Shown: positions 24,864 through 36,368 of the stretch, in pieces | How the letters are laid out: every line of letters starts with the position of its first letter | How positions within the stretch are numbered: position 1 is the first letter of the stretch | NCBI RefSeq assembly: GCF_036417845.1 | Contig: NC_089983.1 | Span: 19,497,207-19,561,206, forward strand | DNA: 64,000 nucleotides | Direction: 5' to 3' | From: Apteryx mantelli | Taxonomy: Eukaryota; Chordata; Aves; Apterygiformes; Apterygidae | The notes under the pieces: generated by a model | What the model was told of the DNA's origin: nothing | Databases searched by the model: none | The model's input: only the letters and a program-made list of their open reading frames with translations | Position numbers and translations under genes: made by a program

Positions 24864-24887
24864 CTGCCAGGACAGGTGTCTTGGCAG
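24864..24887. repeat. 24-bp quasi-palindrome within a monomer (example)
   Basis: The arms CTGCCAGGACA and TGTCTTGGCAG are inverted copies with a single mismatched pair, separated by GG. In variant copies with GACAGCTGTC the centre becomes a perfect 10-bp palindrome. The left arm is one of the most variable places in the monomer (CTGCC, CTCCC or CTCTT before AGG) while the right arm is nearly constant. Confidence 0.85.
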
Positions 24888-24965
24888 CACACACCTTGCT
24901 TTGGCAGCCCCTTTGCAGAGGCACTGCAACGCTGCCTCTAGGCTTTCTCTTTCTCCCAAGCCCAA

Positions 24966-24989
24966 CCCTAACCCTAACCCTAACCCTAG
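24966..24989 (-). repeat. Telomeric hexamer block within a monomer (example)
   Basis: Four hexamers read CCCTAA three times and then CCCTAG on the plus strand, so the G-rich TTAGGG strand is the minus strand. The same block occurs once in every monomer, always in this orientation. Confidence 0.95.
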
Positions 24990-27900
24990 CAAGAAATTTC
25001 GGCGAGCTCTGTGCCTGAGAAGCCCATTTGTGTGCCAGACGAGAAAGTCCTGCCAGGACAGGTGTCTTGGCAGCACACACCTTCCTTTGGCAGCCCCTTT
25101 GCAGAGGCACTGCAACGCTGCCTCTAGGCTTTCTCTTTCTCCCAAGCCCAACCCTAACCCTAACCCTAACCCTAGAAAGTAATTGCGGCGAGCTCTGTGC
25201 CTGAGAAGCCCATTTGTGTGCCAGACGAGAAAGTCCTCCCAGGACAGGTGTCTTGGCAGCACACACCTTGCTTTGGCAGCCCCTTTGCAGAGGCACTGCA
25301 ACGCTGCCTCTAGGCTTTCTCTTTCTCCCAAGCCCAACCCTAACCCTAACCCTAACCCTAGCAAGAAATTGCGGCGAGCTCTGTGCCTGAGAAGCCCATT
25401 TGTGTGCCAGACGAGAAAGTCCTGCCAGGACAGGTGTCTTGGCAGCACACACCTTCCTTTGGCAGCCCCTTTGCAGAGGCACTGCAACGCTGCCTCTAGG
25501 CTTTCTCTTTCTCCCAAGCCCAACCCTAACCCTAACCCTAACCCTAGCAAGAAATTGCGGCGAGCTCTGTGCCTGAGAAGCCCATTTGTGTGCCAGACGA
25601 GAAAGTCCTCCCAGGACAGGTGTCTTGGCAGCACACACCTTGCTTTGGCAGCCCCTTTGCAGAGGCACTGCAACGATGCCTCTAGGCTTTCTCTTTCTCC
25701 CAAGACCAACCCTAACCCTAACCCTAACCCTAGCAAGAAACTGCGGCGAGCTCTGTGCCTGAGAAGCCCATTTGTGTGCCAGACGAGAAAGTCCTCCCAG
25801 GACAGGTGTCTTGGCAGCACACACCTTCCTTTGGCAGCCCCTTTGCAGAGGCACTGCAACGCTGCCTCTAGGCTTTCTCTTTCTCCCAAGCCCAACCCTA
25901 ACCCTAACCCTAACCCTAGCAGGAAATTGCGGCGAGCTCTGTGCCTGAGAAGCCCATTTGTGTGCCAGACGAGAAAGTCCTCCCAGGACAGGTGTCTTGG
26001 CAGCACACACCTTCCTTTGGCAGCCCCTTTGCAGAGGCACTGCAACGCTGCCTCTAGGCTTTCTCTTTCTCCCAAGCCCAACCCTAACCCTAACCCTAAC
26101 CCTAGCAAGAAATTTCGGCGAGCTCTGTGCCTGAGAAGCCCATTTGTGTGCCAGACGAGAAAGTCCTTCCAGGACAGGTGTCTTGGCAGCACACACCTTG
26201 CTTTGGCAGCCCCTTTGCAGAGGCACTGCAACGCTGCCTCTAGGCTTTCTCTTTCTCCCAAGCCCAACCCTAACCCTAACCCTAACCCTAGCAGGAAATT
26301 GCGGCGAGCTCTGTGCCTGAGAAGCCCATTTGTGTGCCAGACGAGAAAGTCCTCTTAGGACAGGTGTCTTGGCAGCACACACCTTCCTTTGGCAGCCCCT
26401 TTGCAGAGGCACTGCAACGCTGCCTCCAGGCTTTCTCTTTCTCCCAAGACCAACCCTAACCCTAACCCTAACCCTAGCAAGAAATTGCGGCGAGCTCTGT
26501 GCCTGAGAAGCCCATTTGTGTGCCAGATGAGACAGTCCTCCCAGGACAGGTGTCTTGGCAGCACACACCTTGCTTTGGCAGCCCCTTTGCAGAGGCACTG
26601 CAACGCTGCCTCTAGGCTTTCTCTTTCTCCCAAGCCCAACCCTAACCCTAACCCTAACCCTAGCAAGAAATTGCGGCGAGCTCTGTGCCTGAGAAGCCCA
26701 TTTGTGTGCCAGATGAGAAAGTCCTGCCAGGACAGGTGTCTTGGCAGCACACACCTTGCTTTGGCAGCCCCTTTGCAGAGGCACTGCAACGATGCCTCTA
26801 GGCTTTCTCTTTCTCCCAAGCCCAACCCTAACCCTAACCCTAACCCTAGCAGGAAATTGCGGCGAGCTCTGTGCCTGAGAAGCCCATTTGAGTGCCAGAC
26901 GAGAAAGTCCTCTTAGGACAGGTGTCTTGGCAGCACACACCTTGCTTTGGCAGCCCCTTTGCAGAGGCACTGCAACGCTGCCTCTAGGCTTTCTCTTTCT
27001 CCCAAGCCCAACCCTAACCCTAACCCTAACCCTAGCAAGAAATTGCGGCGAGCTCTGTGCCTGAGAAGCCCATTTGTGTGCCAGACGAGACAGTCCTCCC
27101 AGGACAGGTGTCTTGGCAGCACACAGCTTCCTTTGGCAGCCCCTTTGCAGAGGCACTGCAACGCTGCCTCTAGGCTTTCTCTTTCTCCCAAGCCCAACCC
27201 TAACCCTAACCCTAACCCTAGCAAGAAATTGCGGCGAGCTCTGTGCCTGAGAAGCCCATTTGTGTGCCAGACGAGAAAGTCCTGCCAGGACAGGTGTCTT
27301 GGCAGCACACACCTTGCTTTGGCAGCCCCTTTGCAGAGGCACTGCAACAATGCCTCTAGGCTTTCTCTTTCTCCCAAGCCCAACCCTAACCCTAACCCTA
27401 GCAGGAAATTGCGGCGAGCTCTGTGCCTGAGAAGCCCATTTGTGTGCCAGACGAGAAAGTCCTGCCAGGACAGGTGTCTTGGCAGCACACACCTTGCTTT
27501 GGCAGCCCCTTTGCAGAGGCACTGCAACGCTGCCTCTAGGCTTTCTCTTTCTCCCAAGCCCAACCCTAACCCTAACCCTAGCAGGAAATTGCGGCGAGCT
27601 CTGTGCCTGAGAAGCCCATTTGTGTGCCAGACGAGAAAGTCCTCCCAGGACAGGTGTCTTGGCAGCACACACCTTCCTTTGGCAGCCCCTTTGCAGAGGC
27701 ACTGCAACGCTGCCTCTAGGCTTTCTCTTTCTCCCAAGCCCAACCCTAACCCTAACCCTAACCCTAGCAGGAGATTGCGGCGAGCTCTGTGCCTGAGAAG
27801 CCCATTTGTGTGCCAGACGAGAAAGTCCTCTTAGGACAGGTGTCTTGGCAGCACACACCTTGCTTTGGCAGCCCCTTTGCAGAGGCACTGCAACGCTGCC

Positions 27901-28574
27901 TCTAGGCTTTCTCTTTCTCCCAAGCCCAACCCTAACCCTAACCCTAACCCTAGCAGGAAATTGCGGCGAGCTCTGTGCCTGAGAAGCCCATTTGTGTGCC
28001 AGACGAGAAAGTCCTGCCAGGACAGCTGTCTTGGCAGCACACACCTTCCTTTGGCAGCCCCTTTGCAGAGGCACTGCAACGCTGCCTCTAGGCTTTCTCT
28101 TTCTCCCAAGCCCAACCCTAACCCTAACCCTAACCCTAGCAAGAAATTGCGGCGAGCTCTGTGCCTGAGAAGCCCATTTGTGTGCCAGACGAGAAAGTCC
28201 TCCCAGGACAGGTGTCTTGGCAGCACACACCTTGCTTTGGCAGCCCCTTTGCAGAGGCACTGCAATGCTGCCTCTAGGCTTTCTCTTTCTCCCAAGCCCA
28301 ACCCTAACCCTAACCCTAACCCTAGCAGGAAACTGCGGTGAGCTCTGTGCCTGAGAAGCCCATTTGTGTGCCAGACGAGAAAGTCCTGCCAGGACAGGTG
28401 TCTTGGCAGCACACACCTTGCTTTGGCAGCCCCTTTGCAGAGGCACTGCAACGCTGCCTCTAGGCTTTCTCTTTCTCCCAAGCCCAACCCTAACCCTAAC
28501 CCTAACCCTAGCAGGAAATTGCGGCGAGCTCTGTGCCTGAGAAGCCCATTTGTGTGCCAGACGAGAAAGTCCTC

Positions 28575-29684
28575 TTAGGACAGGTGTCTTGGCAGCACAC
28601 ACCTTGCTTTGGCAGCCCCTTTGCAGAGGCACTGCAACGATGCCTCTAGGCTTTCTCTTTCTCCCAAGACCAACCCTAACCCTAACCCTAACCCTAGCAA
28701 GAAATTGCGGCGAGCTCTGTGCCTGAGAAGCCCATTTGTGTGCCAGACGAGAAAGTCCTGCCAGGACAGGTGTCTTGGCAGCACACACCTTGCTTTGGCA
28801 GCCCCTTTGCAGAGGCACTGCAACGATGCCTCTAGGCTTTCTCTTTCTCCCAAGCCCAACCCTAACCCTAACCCTAACCCTAGCAGGAAATTGCGGCGAG
28901 CTCTGTGCCTGAGAAGCCCATTTGTGTGCCAGACGAGAAAGTCCTCTTAGGACAGGTGTCTTGGCAGCACACACCTTGCTTTGGCAGCCCCTTTGCAGAG
29001 GCACTGCAACGCTGCCTCTAGGCTTTCTCTTTCTCCCAAGCCCAACCCTAACCCTAACCCTAGCAGGAAATTGCGGCGAGCTCTGTGCCTGAGAAGGCCA
29101 TTTGTGTGCCAGACGAGACAGTCCTGCCAGGACAGCTGTCTTGGCAGCACACACCTTGCTTTGGCAGCCCCTTTGCAGAGGCACTGCAACGCTGCCTCTA
29201 GGCTTTCTCTTTCTCCCAAGCCCAACCCTAACCCTAACCCTAACCCTAGCAAGAAACTGCGGCGAGCTCTGTGCCTGAGAAGCCCATTTGTGTGCCAGAT
29301 GAGGCAGTCCTGCCAGGACAGGTGTCTTGGCAGCACACACCTTGCTTTGGCAGCCCCTTTGCAGAGGCACTGCAACGCTGCCTCTAGGCTTTCTCTTTCT
29401 CCCAAGCCCAACCCTAACCCTAACCCTAACCCTAGCAGGAAATTGCGGCGAGCTCTGTGCCTGAGAAGCCCATTTGTGTGCCAGACGAGAAAGTCCTGCC
29501 AGGACAGGTGTCTTGGCAGCACACACCTTGCTTTGGCAGCCCCTTTGCAGAGGCACTGCAACGCTGCCTCTAGGCTTTCTCTTTCTCCCAAGCCCAACCC
29601 TAACCCTAACCCTAACCCTAGCAGGAAATTGCGGCGAGCTCTGGGCCTGAGAAGCCCATTTGTGTGCCAGACGAGAAAGTCCTC
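28575..29684. repeat. Higher-order unit A1 (six monomers, 1110 bp)
   Basis: Five 186-bp copies and one 180-bp copy. It is followed directly by a near-identical second unit. Shared rare variants include AACGATG (28637 and 29747) and GAGAAGGCCA (near 29091 and 30201), all at an offset of 1110. Confidence 0.9.
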
Positions 29685-30794
29685 TTAGGACAGGTGTCTT
29701 GGCAGCACACACCTTGCTTTGGCAGCCCCTTTGCAGAGGCACTGCAACGATGCCTCTAGGCTTTCTCTTTCTCCCAAGACCAACCCTAACCCTAACCCTA
29801 ACCCTAGCAAGAAATTGCGGCGAGCTCTGTGCCTGAGAAGCCCATTTGTGTGCCAGACGAGAAAGTCCTGCCAGGACAGGTGTCTTGGCAGCACACACCT
29901 TGCTTTGGCAGCCCCTTTGCAGAGGCACTGCAACGATGCCTCTAGGCTTTCTCTTTCTCCCAAGCCCAACCCTAACCCTAACCCTAACCCTAGCAGGAAA
30001 TTGCGGCGAGCTCTGTGCCTGAGAAGCCCATTTGTGTGCCAGACGAGAAAGTCCTCTTAGGACAGGTGTCTTGGCAGCACACACCTTGCTTTGGCAGCCC
30101 CTTTGCAGAGGCACTGCAACGCTGCCTCTAGGCTTTCTCTTTCTCCCAAGCCCAACCCTAACCCTAACCCTAGCAGGAAATTGCGGCGAGCTCTGTGCCT
30201 GAGAAGGCCATTTGTGTGCCAGACGAGACAGTCCTGCCAGGACAGGTGTCTTGGCAGCACACACCTTGCTTTGGCAGCCCCTTTGCAGAGGCACTGCAAC
30301 GCTGCCTCTAGGCTTTCTCTTTCTCCCAAGCCCAACCCTAACCCTAACCCTAACCCTAGCAAGAAACTGCGGCGAGCTCTGTGCCTGAGAAGCCCATTTG
30401 TGTGCCAGATGAGGCAGTCCTGCCAGGACAGGTGTCTTGGCAGCACACACCTTGCTTTGGCAGCCCCTTTGCAGAGGCACTGCAACGCTGCCTCTAGGCT
30501 TTCTCTTTCTCCCAAGCCCAACCCTAACCCTAACCCTAACCCTAGCAGGAAATTGCGGCGAGCTCTGTGCCTGAGAAGCCCATTTGTGTGCCAGACGAGA
30601 AAGTCCTGCCAGGACAGGTGTCTTGGCAGCACACACCTTGCTTTGGCAGCCCCTTTGCAGAGGCACTGCAACGCTGCCTCTAGGCTTTCTCTTTCTCCCA
30701 AGCCCAACCCTAACCCTAACCCTAACCCTAGCAGGAAATTGCGGCGAGCTCTGTGCCTGAGAAGCCCATTTGTGTGCCAGACGAGAAAGTCCTC
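29685..30794. repeat. Higher-order unit A2 (duplicate of A1)
   Basis: Offset from A1 is 1110 bp. The only differences I noticed are GACAGGTGTC here against GACAGCTGTC in A1, and CTGTGCC against CTGGGCC, about 99.8 percent identity by eye. Confidence 0.88.
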
Positions 30795-31538
30795 TTAGGA
30801 CAGGTGTCTTGGCAGCACACACCTTGCTTTGGCAGCCCCTTTGCAGAGGCACTGCAACGCTGCCTCTAGGCTTTCTCTTTCTCCCAAGCCCAACCCTAAC
30901 CCTAACCCTAACCCTAGCAAAAAATTGCGGCGAGCTCTGGGCCTGAGAATCCCATTTGTGTGCCAGACGAGAAAGTCCTCTTAGGACAGGTGTCTTGGCA
31001 GCACACACCTTCCTTTGGCAGCCCCTTTGCAGAGGCACTGCAACGATGCCTCTAGGCTTTCTCTTTCTCCCAAGCCCAACCCTAACCCTAACCCTAACCC
31101 TAGCAGGAAATTGCGGCGAGCTCTGTGCCTGAGAAGCCCATTTGTGTGCCAGACGAGACAGTCCTGCCAGGACAGCTGTCTTGGCAGCACACACCTTGCT
31201 TTGGCAGCCCCTTTGCAGAGGCACTGCAACGCTGCCTCTAGGCTTTCTCTTTCTCCCAAGACCAACCCTAACCCTAACCCTAACCCTAGCAGGAAATTGC
31301 GGCGAGCTCTGTGCCTGAGAAGCCCATTTGTGTGCCAGACGAGAAAGTCCTGCCAGGACAGGTGTCTTGGCAGCACACACCTTGCTTTGGCAGCCCCTTT
31401 GCAGAGGCACTGCAACGCTGCCTCTAGGCTTTCTCTTTCTCCCAAGCCCAACCCTAACCCTAACCCTAACCCTAGCAAGAAATTGCGGTGAGCTCTGTGC
31501 CTGAGAAGCCCATTTGTGTGCCAGACGAGAAAGTCCTC

Positions 31539-34500
31539 TTAGGACAGGTGTCTTGGCAGCACACACCTTCCTTTGGCAGCCCCTTTGCAGAGGCACTGCA
31601 ACGCTGCCTCTAGGCTTTCTCTTTCTCCCAAGACCAACCCTAACCCTAACCCTAACCCTAGCAGGAAATTGCAGTGAGCTCTGTGCCTGAGAAGCCCATT
31701 TGTGTGCCAGACGAGAAAGTCCTCCCAGGACAGGTGTCTTGGCAGCACACACCTTCCTTTGGCAGCCCCTTTGCAGAGGCACTGCAACGCTGCCTCTAGG
31801 CTTTCTCTTTCTCCCAAGACCAACCCTAACCCTAACCCTAACCCTAGCAAGAAATTGCGGCGAGCTCTGTGCCTGAGAAGCCCATTTGTGTGCCAGACGA
31901 GAAAGTCCTCTTAGGACAGGTGTCTTGGCAGCACACACCTTGCTTTGGCAGCCCCTTTGCAGAGGCACTGCAACGCTGCCTCTAGGCTTTCTCTTTCTCC
32001 CAAGCCCAACCCTAACCCTAACCCTAACCCTAGCAAGAAATTGCGGCGAGCTCTGTGCCTGAGAAGCCCATTTGTGTGCCAGACGAGAAAGTCCTGCCAG
32101 GACAGGTGTCTTGGCAGCACACACCTTGCTTTGGCAGCCCCTTTGCAGAGGCACTGCAACGCTGCCTCTAGGCTTTCTCTTTCTCCCAACCCTAACCCTA
32201 ACCCTAACCCTAACCCTAGCAAAAAATTGCGGTGAGCTCTGTGCCTGAGAAGCCCATTTGTGTGCCAGACGAGAAAGTCCTCCCAGGACAGGTGTCTTGG
32301 CAGCACACACCTTCCTTTGGCAGCCCCTTTGCAGAGGCACTGCAACGCTGCCTCTAGGCTTTCTCTTTCTCCCAAGACCAACCCTAACCCTAACCCTAAC
32401 CCTAGCAAGAAATTGCGGCGAGCTCTGTGCCTGAGAAGCCCATTTGTGTGCCAGACGAGAAAGTCCTCTTAGGACAGGTGTCTTGGCAGCACACACCTTG
32501 CTTTGGCAGCCCCTTTGCAGAGGCACTGCAACGCTGCCTCTAGGCTTTCTCTTTCTCCCAAGCCCAACCCTAACCCTAACCCTAACCCTAGCAAGAAATT
32601 GCGGCGAGCTCTGTGCCTGAGAAGCCCATTTGTGTGCCAGACGAGAAAGTCCTGCCAGGACAGGTGTCTTGGCAGCACACACCTTGCTTTGGCAGCCCCT
32701 TTGCAGAGGCACTGCAACGCTGCCTCTAGGCTTTCTCTTTCTCCCAAGCCCAACCCTAACCCTAACCCTAACCCTAGCAGGAAATTGCGGCGAGCTCTGT
32801 GCCTGAGAAGCCCATTTGTGTGCCAGACGAGAAAGTCCTGCCAGGACAGGTGTCTTGGCAGCACACACCTTCCTTTGGCAGCCCCTTTGCAGAGGCACTG
32901 CAACGCTGCCTCTAGGCTTTCTCTTTCTCCCAAGCCCAACCCTAACCCTAACCCTAGCAGGAAATTGCGGCGAGCTCTGTGCCTGAGAAGCCCATTTGTG
33001 TGCCAGACGAGAAAGTCCTGCCAGGACAGGTGTCTTGGCAGCACACACCTTCCTTTGGCAGCCCCTTTGCAGAGGCACTGCAACGCTGCCTCTAGGCTTT
33101 CTCTTTCTCCCAAGCCCAACCCTAACCCTAACCCTAACCCTAGCAGGAAATTGCGGCGAGCTCTGTGCCTGAGAAGCCCATTTGTGTGCCAGACGAGAAA
33201 GTCCTCCCAGGACAGGTGTCTTGGCAGCACACACCTTGCTTTGGCAGCCCCTTTGCAGAGGCACTGCAACGCTGCCTCTAGGCTTTCTCTTTCTCCCAAC
33301 CCTAACCCTAACCCTAACCCTAACCCTAGCAGGAAATTGCGGTGAGCTCTGTGCCTGAGAAGCCCATTTGTGTGCCAGACGAGAAAGTCCTGCCAGGACA
33401 GGTGTCTTGGCAGCACACACCTTGCTTTGGCAGCCCCTTTGCAGAGGCACTGCAACACTGCCTCTAGGCTTTCTCTTTCTCCCAAGCCCAACCCTAACCC
33501 TAACCCTAACCCTAGCAGGAAATTGCGGCGAGCTCTGTGCCTGAGAAGCCCATTTGTGTGCCAGACGAGACAGTCCTGCCAGGACAGCTGTCTTGGCAGC
33601 ACACACCTTGCTTTGGCAGCCCCTTTGCAGAGGCACTGCAACGCTGCCTCTAGGCTTTCTCTTTCTCCCAAGCCCAACCCTAACCCTAACCCTAACCCTA
33701 GCAGGAAATTGCGGCGAGCTCTGTGCCTGAGAAGCCCATTTGTGTGCCAGACGAGAAAGTCCTGCCAGGACAGGTGTCTTGGCAGCACACACCTTGCTTT
33801 GGCAGCCCCTTTGCAGAGGCACTGCAACGCTGCCTCTAGGCTTTCTCTTTCTCCCAAGCCCAACCCTAACCCTAACCCTAACCCTAGCAAGAAACTGCGG
33901 CGAGCTCTGTGCCTGAGAAGCCCATTTGTGTGCCAGACGAGAAAGTCCTGCCAGGACAGGTGTCTTGGCAGCACACACCTTCCTTTGGCAGCCCCTTTGC
34001 AGAGGCACTGCAACGCTGCCTCTAGGCTTTCTCTTTCTCCCAAGCCCAACCCTAACCCTAACCCTAACCCTAGCAAGAAACTGCGGCGAGCTCTGTGCCT
34101 GAGAAGCCCATTTGTGTGCCAGATGAGGCAGTCCTGCCAGGACAGGTGTCTTGGCAGCACACACCTTGCTTTGGCAGCCCCTTTGCAGAGGCACTGCAAC
34201 GCTGCCTCTAGGCTTTCTCTTTCTCCCAAGCCCAACCCTAACCCTAACCCTAACCCTAGCAAGAAATTGCGGCGAGCTCTGTGCCTGAGAAGCCCATTTG
34301 TGTGCCAGACGAGAAAGTCCTCCCAGGACAGGTGTCTTGGCAGCACACACCTTGCTTTGGCAGCCCCTTTGCAGAGGCACTGCAACGCTGCCTCCAGGCT
34401 TTCTCTTTCTCGCAAGCCCAACCCTAACCCTAACCCTAACCCTAGCAGGAAATTGCGGCGAGCTCTGTGCCTGAGAAGCCCATTTGTGTGCCAGACGAGA

Positions 34501-36368
34501 AAGTCCTCCCAGGACAGGTGTCTTGGCAGCACACACCTTGCTTTGGCAGCCCCTTTGCAGAGGCACTGCAACGCTGCCTCTAGGCTTTCTCTTTCTCCCA
34601 AGCCCAACCCTAACCCTAACCCTAACCCTAGCAGGAAATTGCGGCGAGCTCTGTGCCTGAGAAGCCCATTTGTGTGCCAGACGAGAAAGTCCTCTTAGGA
34701 CAGGTGTCTTGGCAGCACACACCTTGCTTTGGCAGCCCCTTTGCAGAGGCACTGCAACGCTGCCTCTAGGCTTTCTCTTTCTCCCAAGCCCAACCCTAAC
34801 CCTAACCCTAACCCTAGCAAGAAATTGCGGCGATCTCTGTGCCTGAGAAGCCCATTTGTGTGCCAGACGAGAAAGTCCTGCCAGGACAGGTGTCTTGGCA
34901 GCACACACCTTCCTTTGGCAGCCCCTTTGCAGAGGCACTGCAACGCTGCCTCTAGGCTTTCTCTTTCTCCCAAGCCCAACCCTAACCCTAACCCTAACCC
35001 TAGCAGGAAATTGCGGCGAGCTCTGTGCCTGAGAAGCCCATTTGTGTGCCAGACAAGAAAGTCCTGCCAGGACAGGTGTCTTGGCAGCACACACCTTCCT
35101 TTGGCAGCCCCTTTGCAGAGGCACTGCAACGCTGCCTCTAGGCTTTCTCTTTCTCCCAAGCCCAACCCTAACCCTAACCCTAACCCTAGCAGGAAATTGC
35201 GGCGAGCTCTGTGCCTGAGAAGCCCATTTGTGTGCCAGACGAGAAAGTCCTCCCAGGACAGGTGTCTTGGCAGCACACACCTTCCTTTTGCAGCCCCTTT
35301 GCAGAGGCACTGCAACGCTGCCTCTAGGCTTTCTCTTTCTCCCAAGCCCAACCCTAACCCTAACCCTAACCCTAGCAGGAAATTGCGGCGAGCTCTGTGC
35401 CTGAGAAGCCCATTTGTGTGCCAGACGAGAAAGTCCTCTTAGGACAGGTGTCTTGGCAGCACACACCTTGCTTTGGCAGCCCCTTTGCAGAGGCACTGCA
35501 ACGCTGCCTCTAGGCTTTCTCTTTTTCCCAAGCCCAACCCTAACCCTAACCCTAACCCTAGCAGGAAATTGCGGCGAGCTCTGTGCCTGAGAAGCCCATT
35601 TGTGTGCCAGACGAGAAAGTCCTCTTAGGACAGCTGTCTTGGCAGCACACACCTTCCTTTGGCAGCCCCTTTGCAGAGGCACTGCAACGCTGCCTCTAGG
35701 CTTTCTCTTTCTCCCAAGCCCAACCCTAACCCTAACCCTAACCCTAGCAAGAAATTGCGGCGAGCTCTGTGCCTGAGAAGCCCATTTGTGTGCCAGACGA
35801 GAAAGTCCTCCCAGGACAGGTGTCTTGGCAGCACACACCTTCCTTTGGCAGCCCCTTTGCAGAGGCACTGCAACGCTGCCTCTAGGCTTTCTCTTTCTCC
35901 CAAGCCCAACCCTAACCCTAACCCTAACCCTAGCAAGAAATTGCGGCGAGCTCTGGGCCTGAGAAGCCCATTTGTGTGCCAGACGAGACAGTCCTCCCAG
36001 GACAGGTGTCTTGGCAGCACACACCTTGCTTTGGCAGCCCCTTTGCAGAGGCACTGCAACGCTGCCTCTAGGCTTTCTCTTTCTCCCAAGCCCAACCCTA
36101 ACCCTAACCCTAACCCTAGCAGGAAATTGCGGCGAGCTCTGTGCCTGAGAAGCCCATTTGTGTGCCAGACGAGAAAGTCCTGCCAGGACAGCTGTCTTGG
36201 CAGCACACACCTTCCTTTGGCAGCCCCTTTGCAGAGGCACTGCAACGCTGCCTCTAGGCTTTCTCTTTCTCCCAAGCCCAACCCTAACCCTAACCCTAAC
36301 CCTAGCAAGAAATTGCGGCGAGCTCTGTGCCTGAGAAGCCCATTTGTGTGCCAGACGAGAAAGTCCTC
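31539..36368. repeat. Higher-order block B1 (about 4.8 kb)
   Basis: The monomer order and rare variants of this block recur in 38409-42122. The rare changes CGATCT (34831), ACAAG (35053) and CTCTTTTTCC (35519) each reappear exactly 5574 bp later. Confidence 0.75.

Larger units (their letters stand above)
24804..24989. repeat. Representative satellite monomer (186 bp)
   Basis: Parts in order: an AGCAAGAAATTG box, CpG-containing GCGGCG and SacI site GAGCTC (24818-24823), a 24-bp quasi-palindrome (24864-24887), a second TTGGCAGC word (24901-24908), a hairpin TTGCAG-AGGCA-CTGCAA (24913-24929), a pyrimidine-rich stretch, the degenerate hexamers CCCAAG and CCCAA, then four telomeric hexamers (24966-24989). 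CpG sites are at 24814, 24817, 24854 and 24930. Confidence 0.95.

Noticed and set aside
24864-24908. Nuclear factor I sites (TTGGCA words)
   Set aside because: TTGGCAGC occurs twice and TGCCA once per monomer, but the half-sites are everted or directly repeated with wrong spacing for TTGGC-N5-GCCAA.
24804-24989. CENP-B box in the monomer
   Set aside because: I looked for the TTCG...CGGG pattern on both strands and found no acceptable match, so a centromeric role is not supported by this motif.
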